From: Kluyvera sp040932435
GTDB taxonomy: Bacteria; Pseudomonadota; Gammaproteobacteria; Enterobacterales; Enterobacteriaceae
Assembly (NCBI RefSeq): GCF_040932435.1
Contig: NZ_JBFQGA010000001.1
Coordinates: 1-64,000 of the forward strand
DNA: 64,000 bases
Direction: 5' to 3'
A program made the translations under genes and the position numbers. Under the pieces are notes generated by a model. That model was not told the origin of the DNA and did no database searches. It was given only the letters and a program-made list of their open reading frames with translations. Shown piece after piece: positions 1 to 8,076 of this stretch; position 1 is the stretch's first letter; each line of letters starts with the position of its first letter.

Positions 1-115
1 GGCGGCAGTAGCGCGGTGGTCCCACCTGACCCCATGCCGAACTCAGAAGTGAAACGCCGTAGCGCCGATGGTAGTGTGGGGTCTCCCCATGCGAGAGTAG
101 GGAACTGCCAGACAC
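1..115 (+). rRNA. rrf: 5S ribosomal RNA, 5' end cut by window edge
   Basis: The sequence matches the enterobacterial 5S rRNA from its GGCGGCAGTAGCGC segment to the closing AACTGCCAGAC end. About five nucleotides of the 5' end lie outside the window. It is the last RNA of an rRNA operon, since two rho-independent terminators follow at once. In E. coli the acrEF/fis region lies next to rrnD, so this is probably the equivalent operon; that placement is inference. The 3' end is set by comparison and may be off by a few bases. Confidence 0.96.
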
Positions 116-123
116 CAATTAAA

Positions 124-160
124 ACAAAAGGCCCAGTCGAAAGACTGGGCCTTTTGTTTA
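124..160 (+). terminator. rRNA operon terminator 1
   Basis: A 15-bp stem (124-138 with 143-157) closes a GAAA tetraloop and runs into a T-rich tail. It sits nine bases after the 5S gene and resembles the rrnB T1 type terminator. Confidence 0.95.
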
Positions 161-184
161 TTTGAAATAAACTAAGTGCTAAAC

Positions 185-216
185 AAAAGCCCATCCTTCG
201 GATGGGCTTTTGCGTT
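185..216 (+). terminator. rRNA operon terminator 2
   Basis: A second GC-rich hairpin, 185-196 paired with 200-211, has A-rich and T-rich flanks. Tandem terminators are usual after rRNA operons. Confidence 0.88.
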
Positions 217-219
217 GTT

Positions 220-522
220 GGGCTCAACTCATTAGATAAAGACGGTGATGTTAATGCCGTACATCGATCATTATGACCATATCTAACTTATTAATTGCCA
301 AGTGCAATAAGATGTTATCGAATAATCCCAAGCGATAATAATTGATATTTGATGGCAGAAGAATGCGTCAGTTGTAAATAAATCAGCGGAAACTGTTGTT
401 TTATTATATGACGGTGATTGGTGTGGTTATAAAAATAAAATCGGCGAGGTTTATTGTCGGTGAATAAATAAACCTGCACTTATGTCGTCCAGTGCTGACA
501 ATAGGTGCAGGCGAGAAGGGAA
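220..522. other. AT-rich intergenic gap between rRNA operon and yhdV
   Basis: No open frame with a credible start or known family is visible here. In E. coli the yhdWXYZ amino-acid ABC transporter genes occupy this place, so the gap may be a deletion scar. The only structure seen is the hairpin near its right end. Confidence 0.6.
463..511 (-). terminator. possible yhdV terminator
   Basis: CCTGCAC (473-479) pairs with GTGCAGG (505-511). Read on the minus strand the hairpin is followed by a T-rich stretch (TTTATTTATT). The 25-nt loop is long, so this is a weak call. Confidence 0.4.
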
Positions 523-744
523 TTATTTGGTTAAGGCTACGATGCCTAACGTCAGACCAGCGATTGCAGCCGCGCCGCCGGCGATTGCACCAGCCGTTTC
601 CCAGTTATCTTGCGTAGTTCCTTTCATGCAGGTGTTCGTGTGAACTAGGCGTCCCTGATCGTCATAAACGGGCACGCAAGGTGAATCATGTGCACAGCCA
701 GCAAGTAAGGTTGCTAGCAGCGACACTAGGATGAATTTTTTCAT
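523..744 (-). CDS. yhdV: YhdV-like small lipoprotein
   Basis: A 73-residue protein. It has a lipoprotein signal peptide: basic start MKKF, hydrophobic stretch, then the lipobox LLAGC with the acceptor cysteine near residue 18. The mature part contains a short polar segment with two cysteines, and a C-terminal Gly/Ala-rich hydrophobic stretch (AGAIAGGAAAIAGL) that could insert in a membrane. Length and sequence match E. coli YhdV, whose function is unknown. The open frame continues upstream to 978, but the signal peptide places the start at 744. It lies downstream of acrEF on the same strand, separated by a terminator at 1011-1034, so it is probably its own unit. Confidence 0.88.
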   Translation of the reverse strand: MKKFILVSLLATLLAGCAHDSPCVPVYDDQGRLVHTNTCMKGTTQDNWETAGAIAGGAAAIAGLTLGIVALTK

Positions 745-1010
745 GATATTGCCTCTTAAAATCCGATCAAATACATCACCAGAATGCTGTATCACGGAAT
801 GACCTATTTTATCACCTCGCCCATCGCATTCGGATAGGGGAAATAATCTCAATTTATGTGTTACGTAAATATCATGGAGAACCAGCATTGAGATTGAAGG
901 GATTGTGCAGAAATAATGTAGAGGATAATCGCGAATGAATGTTTCAAATAGCGTAATCAGCGGATTCATGGATAACATATTGTTTCTTATATTGTTGGAA
1001 TGCCCTGCAT
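745..1010. other. intergenic region upstream of yhdV
   Basis: The gap between yhdV and the acrEF terminator must hold the yhdV promoter. A perfect 9-bp inverted repeat, AATCTCAAT (845-853) with ATTGAGATT (887-895), lies in it, but such repeats occur by chance in a window this size. Nothing else was recognised. Confidence 0.4.
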
Positions 1011-1034
1011 AAAAAAGGCGCCGTAGGCGCCTTT
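1011..1034 (-). terminator. acrEF rho-independent terminator
   Basis: AAAGGCGCC (1014-1022) and GGCGCCTTT (1026-1034) form a tight stem with a 3-nt loop. On the minus strand it ends in a T-tract (six A on the plus strand from 1011). It lies 19 bases after the acrF stop codon. Confidence 0.9.
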
Positions 1035-1053
1035 AGTGAGCTATACATGCATG

Positions 1054-4000
1054 TTACTCGGAGTGCCGGGTAAATCGACGTCTGACAACCACGAAGAACA
1101 CTGGGACAAAGAAAATAGCTAACAACGTAGCCGTTAGCATTCCACCCATTACGCCGGTTCCCACGGCATTCTGCGCGCCACTACCTGCACCATGGCTCAT
1201 CACTAGCGGCATTACGCCGAGAATAAACGCCAGAGAAGTCATTAGAATGGGACGCAAGCGCATACGTGATGCTTCGAGTGTAGCCTCGATGATCCCTTTA
1301 CCTTCCTTATCCATAAGATCTTTAGCAAATTCGACGATCAAAATGGCATTTTTTGCCGAGAGCCCGATCGTCGTCAGAAGCCCCACCTGGAAGTAAACAT
1401 CATTATTTAGGCCACGCAGTGAGGCTGCCAGCAACGCGCCAACAACACCAAGTGGAACCACAAGCATCACCGAGAACGGAATGGACCAACTCTCGTAGAG
1501 TGCCGCCAAACAGAGGAAGACAACAATCAACGAGATTGCGTACAGCGCAGGAGCCTGATTTCCAGATAGACGCTCCTGATAAGACATGCCCGTCCAATCG
1601 AAACCAATACCAGCTGGAAGTTTAGCGGCCAGCTTTTCCATTAAGGCCATTGCTTCACCGGTGCTTTTACCCGGTGCTGCCTCACCGAGGATTTCCATCG
1701 AAGGCAGGCCGTTGTAACGTTCTAGACGCGGAGAACCATACACCCAGCGAGAGGTCACAAATGCGGAGAATGGAACCATGCCACCGTTGGCGCTGCGTAC
1801 ATACATATTGTTGATGTCATTTGGCAGCATACGGAATTTCGCATCGGCCTGAACATACACTTTCTTCACGCGGCCATGATCGATAAAATCGTTTACGTAA
1901 TATCCGCCGAGTGCCGCAGAAATTGTCTCATTAAGATCAGAAAGTGAGATCCCGAGCGCTTGGGCCTTTTCTTGGTCGACATCAAGCTTAAACTGCGCGG
2001 TATCTTCCAGTCCGTTAGGACGAACGCGTACCAGCTGATCGGGATGCTGATGTACCATACCCAGCAGCTCGTTTCGTGCTTGCGTCAGTGCCGCATGGCC
2101 AAGGCTACCTTGGTCAATCAACTCGAAGTCAAAACCGGTCGCCGTGCCCAATTCGATAATAGCCGGCATGTTGAACGGGAAGACCATGGCATCTTTAATC
2201 TGGCTGAATGCCAGGGTAGCGCGTTTAATAATGAATTCGGCGCTGTTTTCACTACTGCTGCGTTCTTCCCAAGGTTTGAGGCTCACAAACGCCATCCCCG
2301 AATTCTGGCCTTGGCCGCTAAAGCTAAAGCCGTTGACAGTAAAGACGCTCTCTACGTTTGCCTTCTCTTGGGTCAGATAATAGCGGCTGACATCATCGAG
2401 AACCTTTTGCGTACGTTCCTGTGTGGCACCTGCTGGTAGTTGAACCATCGTCATGAACACGCCCTGATCCTCCTCCGGTAGGAAGGAGGTTGGCAGGCGT
2501 ACAAATAGCACTGCCATACCGATAACAATGAGCAGGTAGATAACCAGATAGCGCCCGGTGCAGCGGAGAATACCGCTCACGCTTTTGGAGTAGTGATTGA
2601 CGCTGATATCGAACTTATTGTTAAACCAACCAAAGAATCCTTTTTTCTCATAGTGATCGGCAGATGCAGGCTTCAACAGTGTGGCACACAGCGCTGGTGT
2701 CAGGATTAATGCGACCAAAACGGATAGCGCCATAGCCGACACGATGGTGATAGAAAACTGACGATAAATAGCCCCGGTCGAACCGCCAAAGAAAGCCATT
2801 GGCACAAACACCGCCGAAAGCACCATCGCAATGCCGACCAATGCTCCTTGGATCTGCGACATGGATTTCTCCGTCGCTTCAATAGGTGAGAGCTTCTCTT
2901 CTACCATGACGCGTTCGACGTTTTCGACTACCACGATGGCGTCATCGACGAGTAAACCTATCGCCAGCACCATCCCGAACATCGTGAGCGTATTGATCGA
3001 GTAGCCAAATATTGCTAACACCGCAAAGGTGCCTAACAGCACAACTGGAACGGCGATTGTTGGGATAAGCGTTGCACGGATGTTCTGCAAGAACAGGTAC
3101 ATGACAAGGAAAACAAGGATAATCGCTTCAAATAGCGTCTTGATTACTTCGTGGATGGAGAGAGTCACAAATGGCGTAGTATCGTAGGGGTACACTACCT
3201 TCATTCCCTGCGGAAAGTACGGCTGTAACTCAGCAAGCTTGGCTTTAATGGCGTTAGCCGTATCAAGCGCGTTTGCGCCGGTCGCCAATTTAATCCCCAG
3301 GCCCGAGGCTGGTTTGCCGTTAATACGGGCGACAACGTTATAGTTCTCACCACCAAGCTCGATACGAGCCACATCGCTAAGATGTACCACCGAGCCATCT
3401 GCATTGACGCGCAGCGTAACCTTACCAAATTCCTGCGGATCTTTGAGTCGCGTTTGAGCGATGATTGAGGCGTTAAGCTGTTGACCCTTTACGGCAGGCG
3501 TGCCACCCAACTGACCAGCGGCAATCTGATCATTCTGGACTTTAAGCTGATTAATAACGTCAACTGGCGTCAGGTTGTACTTATTTAGCTGGTTACCATC
3601 GAGCCAGATACGCATTGCATACTGGGCACCAAAAAGCTGAACATCTCCGACGCCATTGAGCCGGCTAATCGGATCCTTAACGTTAGAGGCGATATAGTCT
3701 GAGATATCATCCTGTATCGTTTTAGGGTTATCAGAGATAAAGCCAGCCACTAGCAGAAAGCTGCTGCTTGATTTCTCTACGCTGATCCCCTGTTGTTGAA
3801 CTTCTTGCGGCAGAAGCGGCGTGGCGAGTTGCAGCTTGTTCTGTACCTGAACCTGGGCAATGTCCGGATCGGTTCCTGATTGGAAGGTCAGTGTAATCGT
3901 CACCGAACCCGCCGAGTCACTGGTTGAGGACATATACATCAGGTTATCGATCCCGTTCATATTCTGTTCGATGACCTGAGTAACCGTATCCTGGACCGTC

Positions 4001-4164
4001 TGGGCATCAGCGCCGGGATAGGTTGCTGAAATCGCCACGGCAGGGGGAGCAATAGTTGGGTATTGGGCTATAGGCAGTTGCAGAATCGCCAGAGCACCTG
4101 CAATCATCATAATGATGGCCAGCACCCAAGCAAATACGGGGCGATGAATAAAAAACTTAGACAT
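1054..4164 (-). CDS. acrF: AcrF, RND multidrug efflux pump, inner-membrane subunit
   Basis: This 1036-residue protein is the proton-driven drug exporter of a tripartite pump that works with the adaptor AcrE and an outer-membrane channel such as TolC. It has the RND layout: TM1 at residues 9-28, a large periplasmic porter domain, TM2-6, a second periplasmic half, then TM8-12. Asp407 and Asp408 in GLLVDDAIVVVENV are the known proton-relay pair of the family. E. coli AcrF has 1034 residues and AcrB 1049. The gene follows acrE by 12 bases in one operon, divergent from acrS. AcrF rather than AcrB is called from the linkage to acrE, acrS and fis. In E. coli the operon is weakly expressed and silenced by H-NS; I cannot judge that from this sequence. 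Confidence 0.96.
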   Translation of the reverse strand: MSKFFIHRPVFAWVLAIIMMIAGALAILQLPIAQYPTIAPPAVAISATYPGADAQTVQDTVTQVIEQNMNGIDNLMYMSSTSDSAGSVTITLTFQSGTDPDIAQVQVQNKLQLATPLLPQEVQQQGISVEKSSSSFLLVAGFISDNPKTIQDDISDYIASNVKDPISRLNGVGDVQLFGAQYAMRIWLDGNQLNKYNLTPVDVINQLKVQNDQIAAGQLGGTPAVKGQQLNASIIAQTRLKDPQEFGKVTLRVNADGSVVHLSDVARIELGGENYNVVARINGKPASGLGIKLATGANALDTANAIKAKLAELQPYFPQGMKVVYPYDTTPFVTLSIHEVIKTLFEAIILVFLVMYLFLQNIRATLIPTIAVPVVLLGTFAVLAIFGYSINTLTMFGMVLAIGLLVDDAIVVVENVERVMVEEKLSPIEATEKSMSQIQGALVGIAMVLSAVFVPMAFFGGSTGAIYRQFSITIVSAMALSVLVALILTPALCATLLKPASADHYEKKGFFGWFNNKFDISVNHYSKSVSGILRCTGRYLVIYLLIVIGMAVLFVRLPTSFLPEEDQGVFMTMVQLPAGATQERTQKVLDDVSRYYLTQEKANVESVFTVNGFSFSGQGQNSGMAFVSLKPWEERSSSENSAEFIIKRATLAFSQIKDAMVFPFNMPAIIELGTATGFDFELIDQGSLGHAALTQARNELLGMVHQHPDQLVRVRPNGLEDTAQFKLDVDQEKAQALGISLSDLNETISAALGGYYVNDFIDHGRVKKVYVQADAKFRMLPNDINNMYVRSANGGMVPFSAFVTSRWVYGSPRLERYNGLPSMEILGEAAPGKSTGEAMALMEKLAAKLPAGIGFDWTGMSYQERLSGNQAPALYAISLIVVFLCLAALYESWSIPFSVMLVVPLGVVGALLAASLRGLNNDVYFQVGLLTTIGLSAKNAILIVEFAKDLMDKEGKGIIEATLEASRMRLRPILMTSLAFILGVMPLVMSHGAGSGAQNAVGTGVMGGMLTATLLAIFFVPVFFVVVRRRFTRHSE

Positions 4165-4176
4165 GGGATCTGTACC

Positions 4177-5316
4177 TTATTGCGCAGCAGGCGCTGCGGT
4201 ATCTTTTTCAGCCTGCACCGTAGCGCCAGGGTGTACCTTCTGAAGTCCGCTAATAATCACCTTTTCACCTGCTTTCAGGCCGCTGGTTATCAGCCACTGA
4301 TCGCCAATTGCCTGTGTGGCAACTACAGCACGTGTTTCGACCTGATTTTTTTCGTTAACCAGTAAAACGGTGGCATCGCCTCGTGGTGTTCGGGTTACGC
4401 CCTGCTGTGGAACCAGCATCGCTTTCGGATTGATGCCTTCGTCAATGCGCGCACGCACAAACATGCCTGGCAGCAATACATGCTGCGGATTAGGGAAAAT
4501 GGCTCGCAGGGTTATTGAACCGGTGGTCTCATCGACGGTCACGTCGGAAAACTGCAATGAACCTTTCAGCGCGTATGGCTGGCCATTTTCCATGAGCAAC
4601 TGCACGCTTTTCGCCTCGCCGCCCTGCTGGAGGCTTTCTTGCTTCAGGCGCATAAAATCGCTGCTGGATTGGGTCACATCGACGTAAATAGGATCAAGCT
4701 GTTGTACTGTCGCCAGTGCATCCGTCTGGCCATTGGTCACCAGTGCGCCTTCGGTTACGCTGGATTTGCCAATGCGCCCGCTAATGGGTGAGGTGACTTT
4801 TGTATAGGCAAGATTGATACGTGCACTCTCTAGGGCCGCGTTGGCAGCAAATACATCCGCATCCGCCTGACGGGCGGTAGCGACGGCCTGATCATAGTCC
4901 TGTCGGCTGATATATTGGGTACCCAGCAGGGGAATATAGCGCTTGACCGTTAGGTGGGCGATGGTTGCTGCGGCTTGTGCCTTCGACACGTCGCCTTTGG
5001 CGCTATTGTAGGTCGCCTGATACGTCGCGGGGTCGATTTGATACAGTGACTGTCCGGCTTCAACATCGCTGCCTTCTGTAAAGTTGCGCTTAAGAATGAT
5101 ACCGCTGACCTGAGGGCGAACTTCCGCGATACGGAAAGCTGAAGTTCGGCCGGGCAACTCCGTAGTGATAGACAATGGTGCGCTGCTTACAACATGGACG
5201 GTAACCTGAGGTAGGGGGACATGCGTTTGCCGTTCTCCAGAGTTATCGCAGCCGCCCAATAATGCCGCAGAGATAATTAAACTGGATAATAGTGTAACTC
5301 TGGCGTGACTCGTCAT
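4177..5316 (-). CDS. acrE: AcrE, periplasmic adaptor lipoprotein of the AcrEF pump
   Basis: A membrane-fusion (HlyD/RND-MFP family) protein of 379 residues, close to the E. coli length of 385. It joins AcrF to the outer-membrane channel. A lipoprotein signal ends at the lipobox LLGGC, giving acylated Cys23. After it come the barrel-sandwich segment (RPQVSGIILKRNFTEGSDVEAG), the alpha-hairpin with heptad-like Ala/Gln-rich helices, the second lipoyl half (TSPISGRIGKSSVTEGALV), and a beta-barrel domain ending in a Lys/Gln/Ala-rich tail. It is the first gene of acrEF, and the promoter must lie in the 332-bp gap shared with acrS. Confidence 0.96.
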   Translation of the reverse strand: MTSHARVTLLSSLIISAALLGGCDNSGERQTHVPLPQVTVHVVSSAPLSITTELPGRTSAFRIAEVRPQVSGIILKRNFTEGSDVEAGQSLYQIDPATYQATYNSAKGDVSKAQAAATIAHLTVKRYIPLLGTQYISRQDYDQAVATARQADADVFAANAALESARINLAYTKVTSPISGRIGKSSVTEGALVTNGQTDALATVQQLDPIYVDVTQSSSDFMRLKQESLQQGGEAKSVQLLMENGQPYALKGSLQFSDVTVDETTGSITLRAIFPNPQHVLLPGMFVRARIDEGINPKAMLVPQQGVTRTPRGDATVLLVNEKNQVETRAVVATQAIGDQWLITSGLKAGEKVIISGLQKVHPGATVQAEKDTAAPAAQ

Positions 5317-5502
5317 TGCAGTTCCTTGTGGATTGATATCTCAAATGGGATAAAAAACCGTGAAAGAAAGAGGGGTAAAAATAGTTCGTTATCCTACAAA
5401 TAAATGATGGTAAATGTAAAAGATGGGAATTAACAAAAGCACGGAAACATAAAAATGACCGATTTAATAAGCGCGTGATGAAATCCGTATATTGGGTTTG
5501 TG

Positions 5503-5524
5503 AATATATTTGTGGAAATGTATT
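5503..5524. promoter_or_regulatory. candidate AcrS/AcrR-type operator in the acrS-acrE divergent promoter region
   Basis: AATATATTT (5503-5511) and AAATGTATT (5516-5524) form an inverted repeat with one mismatch around GTGG. The ATTTGTG core resembles the AcrR operator upstream of acrAB, with half-site TACATACATTTG. The site lies in the 332-bp gap between divergent acrE and acrS (5317-5648), where a TetR-family repressor would act. Binding by AcrS or AcrR is inference. I recognised nothing else in this AT-rich gap. Confidence 0.5.
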
Positions 5525-5648
5525 TCCTGGCTGAATTTATATAAATAAGAACATGCAATCCAACTTTTTGGTAAACATCGGACATAATCTGAATGATAGA
5601 TTAACAGCCCCTCTGTTAACGACAGATTGAACGTCAAGCAATCTTTAT

Positions 5649-6314
5649 ATGGCCAGAAAAACGAAAGAAGAGGCGCTAAAGACGCGACGGCTTTTGCTGG
5701 ATGCCGCTATCGAGCAGTTCGCGTTGCATGGCGTGAGCAACACCACACTTACCGATATTGCCGATGCCGCAGGTGTGACCCGCGGAGCGGTCTATTGGCA
5801 CTTTGCCAGTAAAAGCGAGTTGTTTAATAAAATGTGGCAGGAGCAACTTCCCCTACGTGATTTAATTCATCACAAGTTGATACAACAAGATGGGGTAAAT
5901 CCGCTAATAGACTTAAGGAATACATTTGTTGCCGGGCTTCAGTATATTGCCGAAACGCCCCGACAGAGGGCATTGATGCAAATACTGTATCATAAGTGTG
6001 AATTTATTAACGGCATGATGTCAGAACATGAAATAAGAAAGAAAATTGGCTTTAACTACGATGTTATTCGTGCCGTTTTGCAGGCTTGCATTCGTAACAA
6101 TATCTTGCCCGCAGATACAGATGTTGAAATTATCTTAATTATTTTACACAGCGCTTTTAGCGGCATTATCAAACACTGGTTGTTAGACCCACAGCAATTC
6201 GATCTCTCTCGGCAAGCACCATTGCTGGTCGATAACATTATGGCAGTCATTTGTGGCAACAGCCTCTGGGCTATTCACTCTCCGGCGATTGCGCGGCTTG
6301 ATTTGAACGGGTGA
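5649..6314 (+). CDS. acrS: AcrS (EnvR), TetR-family repressor of efflux genes
   Basis: A TetR/AcrR-family regulator of 221 residues (E. coli AcrS has 220). The N-terminal helix-turn-helix, about residues 12-58, contains TLTDIADAAGVTRGAVYWHF and the following KSELF. The helical C-terminal ligand and dimer domain keeps the family segments QRALMQILYHKCEF and SGIIKHWLLD. It is divergent from acrEF. In E. coli AcrS represses acrAB and may act on acrEF. The last 15 or so residues differ from E. coli. In E. coli, yhdU and the methylase yhdJ lie between this gene and fis; here only 114 bases do. Confidence 0.92.
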   Translation: MARKTKEEALKTRRLLLDAAIEQFALHGVSNTTLTDIADAAGVTRGAVYWHFASKSELFNKMWQEQLPLRDLIHHKLIQQDGVNPLIDLRNTFVAGLQYIAETPRQRALMQILYHKCEFINGMMSEHEIRKKIGFNYDVIRAVLQACIRNNILPADTDVEIILIILHSAFSGIIKHWLLDPQQFDLSRQAPLLVDNIMAVICGNSLWAIHSPAIARLDLNG

Positions 6315-6368
6315 GCTAGGGCAGTAATGGCTATCTAATCGTTTTACTTCGACACAAAAAAGGCAATA

Positions 6369-6404
6369 AAAAAGGCGCGTCCCCATGCCGAGTAGCGCCT
6401 TTTT
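6369..6404. terminator. bidirectional terminator between acrS and fis
   Basis: AAAAAGGCGC (6369-6378) pairs with GCGCCTTTTT (6395-6404), leaving A- and T-tracts on both sides. It can end acrS transcripts on the plus strand and dusB-fis transcripts on the minus strand. Confidence 0.85.
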
Positions 6405-6428
6405 CATCAACAACAAAACTGATTAGTA

Positions 6429-6725
6429 TCAGTTCATGCCGTATTTTTTCAGCTTCTTACGCAGAGTACCGCGGTTGATGCCCATCATCAGGGCGGCGCG
6501 GGTCTGGTTACCACGGGTGTATTGCATCACCATGTCCAACAGGGGCTGTTCTACTTCAGCCAGTACCAGCTCATAGAGATCATTAACATCTTGACCATTC
6601 AGTTGAGCAAAATAGTTCTTCAGTGCCTGTTTAACCGAGTCACGCAGGGGTTTTTGAGTTACCTGATCCTGAGAGTTAACGGTAGAAACGGTCAGTACGT
6701 CAGAATTTACGCGTTGTTCGAACAT
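6429..6725 (-). CDS. fis: Fis, nucleoid-associated DNA-bending protein
   Basis: A 98-residue protein with the same length as E. coli Fis and, as far as I can recall it, the same sequence. Fis bends DNA, activates rRNA promoters, and supports site-specific recombination and replication. The N-terminal beta-hairpin arms (about residues 11-26) contact invertases. Four helices follow, and the C-terminal helix-turn-helix at about 74-95 ([20 protein letters not shown]) binds DNA. It is the second gene of the dusB-fis operon, 25 bases after dusB. Extreme conservation is typical of this gene. Confidence 0.99.
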
Positions 6726-6750
6726 AGTTCTGTCAGCTCTTTATTTCTAA

Positions 6751-7716
6751 TTACGCAAAATTTTCGAAGTATGCCTCCAACGCCGCCAGCTGTTCGCCGG
6801 CATCTTCAATGGCGTTGAATGTGCGCCGAAACTGGTCATCCGGAGCATGCTCCTGTAGGTACCAGGATACGTGTTTCCGCGCAATTCGGTACCCTTTTGC
6901 CTGACCATAAAAGTCGTGCAGTTCCCGAATATGCGCACAAAGCAAGCGCTTCACCTCTGCCAGAGGCAGTGGAGGCAAGAACTCCCCAGTGTCCAGATAG
7001 TGCTGGATTTCCCGAAAGATCCAGGGTCTTCCCTGAGCCGCGCGTCCTATCATCAGGGCATCAGCCCCCGTATAGTCCAGCACAGCCCTGGCTTTAAGCG
7101 GGTCAGTAATGTCACCATTCGCGATAATCGGAATGGAGACGTTCTGCTTAACTGCCCGAATGCTGTCGTACTCAGCATCTCCGTTAAACAAGCAGGCGCG
7201 CGTGCGTCCGTGAATAGTCAGAGCCTGAATGCCACAGTCTTCAGCCAATTTGGCAATTTCTACACAGTTACGGTGCTCTGGAGCCCAGCCTGTGCGAATC
7301 TTCAGAGTGACAGGAACGTCCACCGCCTTAACAACCGCATTCAGGATAGCCTTCACCTGATCCGGGTATTGCAACAGGGCGGAACCTGCAAGCTTACGAT
7401 TCACCTTTTTTGCCGGACAACCCATATTAATATCAATAATCTGGGCGCCGCTTTCCACATTAATGCGGGCGGCTCCGGCCATCTCTTCAGGATCGCTACC
7501 GGCAATTTGCACGGTACGGATACCTGGTTCATCAATGTGCACCATCCGTAGGCGAGATTTGTCACTTTCCCAAACCTGAGGGTTAGAAGACATCATCTCG
7601 GATACTGTTAAACCTGCTCCCATCTCGTAGCACAACGTCCTGAATGGTCTGTCAGTAATGCCAGCCATTGGCGCTGCGATCAGGCGATTTCTGAGCTGAT
7701 GTTGTCCGATGCGCAT
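6751..7716 (-). CDS. dusB: DusB, tRNA-dihydrouridine synthase B
   Basis: A flavin (FMN) enzyme of 321 residues that uses NADPH to reduce uridines in the tRNA D-loop to dihydrouridine; in E. coli DusB acts at U17. The N-terminal TIM barrel contains the opening motif APMAGITDRPFR and the catalytic Cys100 in NMGCPAKKV. It also has the FMN-site segments KIRTGW, TIHGRTR and ANGDI. The C-terminal helical domain binds tRNA. It is the first gene of the fis operon, and its leader starts at the recognisable fis promoter 40 bases upstream. Poor translation of dusB relative to fis is known in E. coli. Confidence 0.98.
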   Translation of the reverse strand: MRIGQHQLRNRLIAAPMAGITDRPFRTLCYEMGAGLTVSEMMSSNPQVWESDKSRLRMVHIDEPGIRTVQIAGSDPEEMAGAARINVESGAQIIDINMGCPAKKVNRKLAGSALLQYPDQVKAILNAVVKAVDVPVTLKIRTGWAPEHRNCVEIAKLAEDCGIQALTIHGRTRACLFNGDAEYDSIRAVKQNVSIPIIANGDITDPLKARAVLDYTGADALMIGRAAQGRPWIFREIQHYLDTGEFLPPLPLAEVKRLLCAHIRELHDFYGQAKGYRIARKHVSWYLQEHAPDDQFRRTFNAIEDAGEQLAALEAYFENFA

Positions 7717-7755
7717 GAGTTAAGAAATGACCATTCTGTGACTGCAAGGCGGCGT

Positions 7756-7784
7756 ATATTACGCATTTTTTTCACGAGATGAAA
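7756..7784 (-). promoter_or_regulatory. dusB-fis operon promoter
   Basis: On the minus strand, TTTCAT (7784-7779) and TAATAT (7761-7756) are separated by 17 bases and followed by a GC-rich discriminator (GCCGCC). Sequence and geometry match the growth-rate-controlled fis promoter of E. coli, whose GC-rich start region makes it subject to stringent control. The match to E. coli is from memory. Confidence 0.85.
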
Positions 7785-7839
7785 GGCCAAACTTTGAGCA
7801 ATCAGATGTTGTAGATCAATGAATCTTGGTACTGAGAAA

Positions 7840-7871
7840 TTATGATTAATAAATATCTTTATTAATCATAA
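7840..7871. repeat. 32-bp palindrome upstream of the fis promoter
   Basis: TTATGATTAATAAA (7840-7853) and TTTATTAATCATAA (7858-7871) are perfect inverted copies around a 4-base centre, TATC. The element lies 56 bases upstream of the fis -35 hexamer, inside the 360-bp gap between prmA and dusB (7717-8076). A 14-bp perfect match is very unlikely by chance. It could be an operator for a dimeric or tetrameric regulator, or a cruciform-prone site. I know of no named element with this sequence. Confidence 0.75.
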
Positions 7872-8042
7872 AATTAACTAAAAGTGGATGATTTGTGCGC
7901 ATTAATAAAATCATAAAAGTTCTCGCGCTTTCTTACGTAATGCATACGACATAGCCGATAAAGAGATGATTTTATGAACGAAATGGGAGCAATAAATGAG
8001 ATCTGCTTCGCATTTATGATGGGGATGGAGTCTGCAATAGGG

Positions 8043-8067
8043 GAAAATGCGGCCGACGGGCCGCATT
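8043..8067 (-). terminator. prmA terminator
   Basis: AATGCGGCC (8046-8054) pairs with GGCCGCATT (8059-8067). On the minus strand the stem ends in a short T-tract. It lies directly after the prmA stop codon at 8077. Confidence 0.75.
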
Positions 8068-8076
8068 GAGGAATGA

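Noticed and set aside
845..895. 9-bp inverted repeat upstream of yhdV
   Set aside because: Perfect 9-bp repeats with loops up to 40 bases are expected several times by chance in 64 kb. No further support.
745..978. N-terminal extension of yhdV to 978
   Set aside because: The lipoprotein signal begins at the Met encoded at 744, and family length is 73 residues. The extension has no known likeness.
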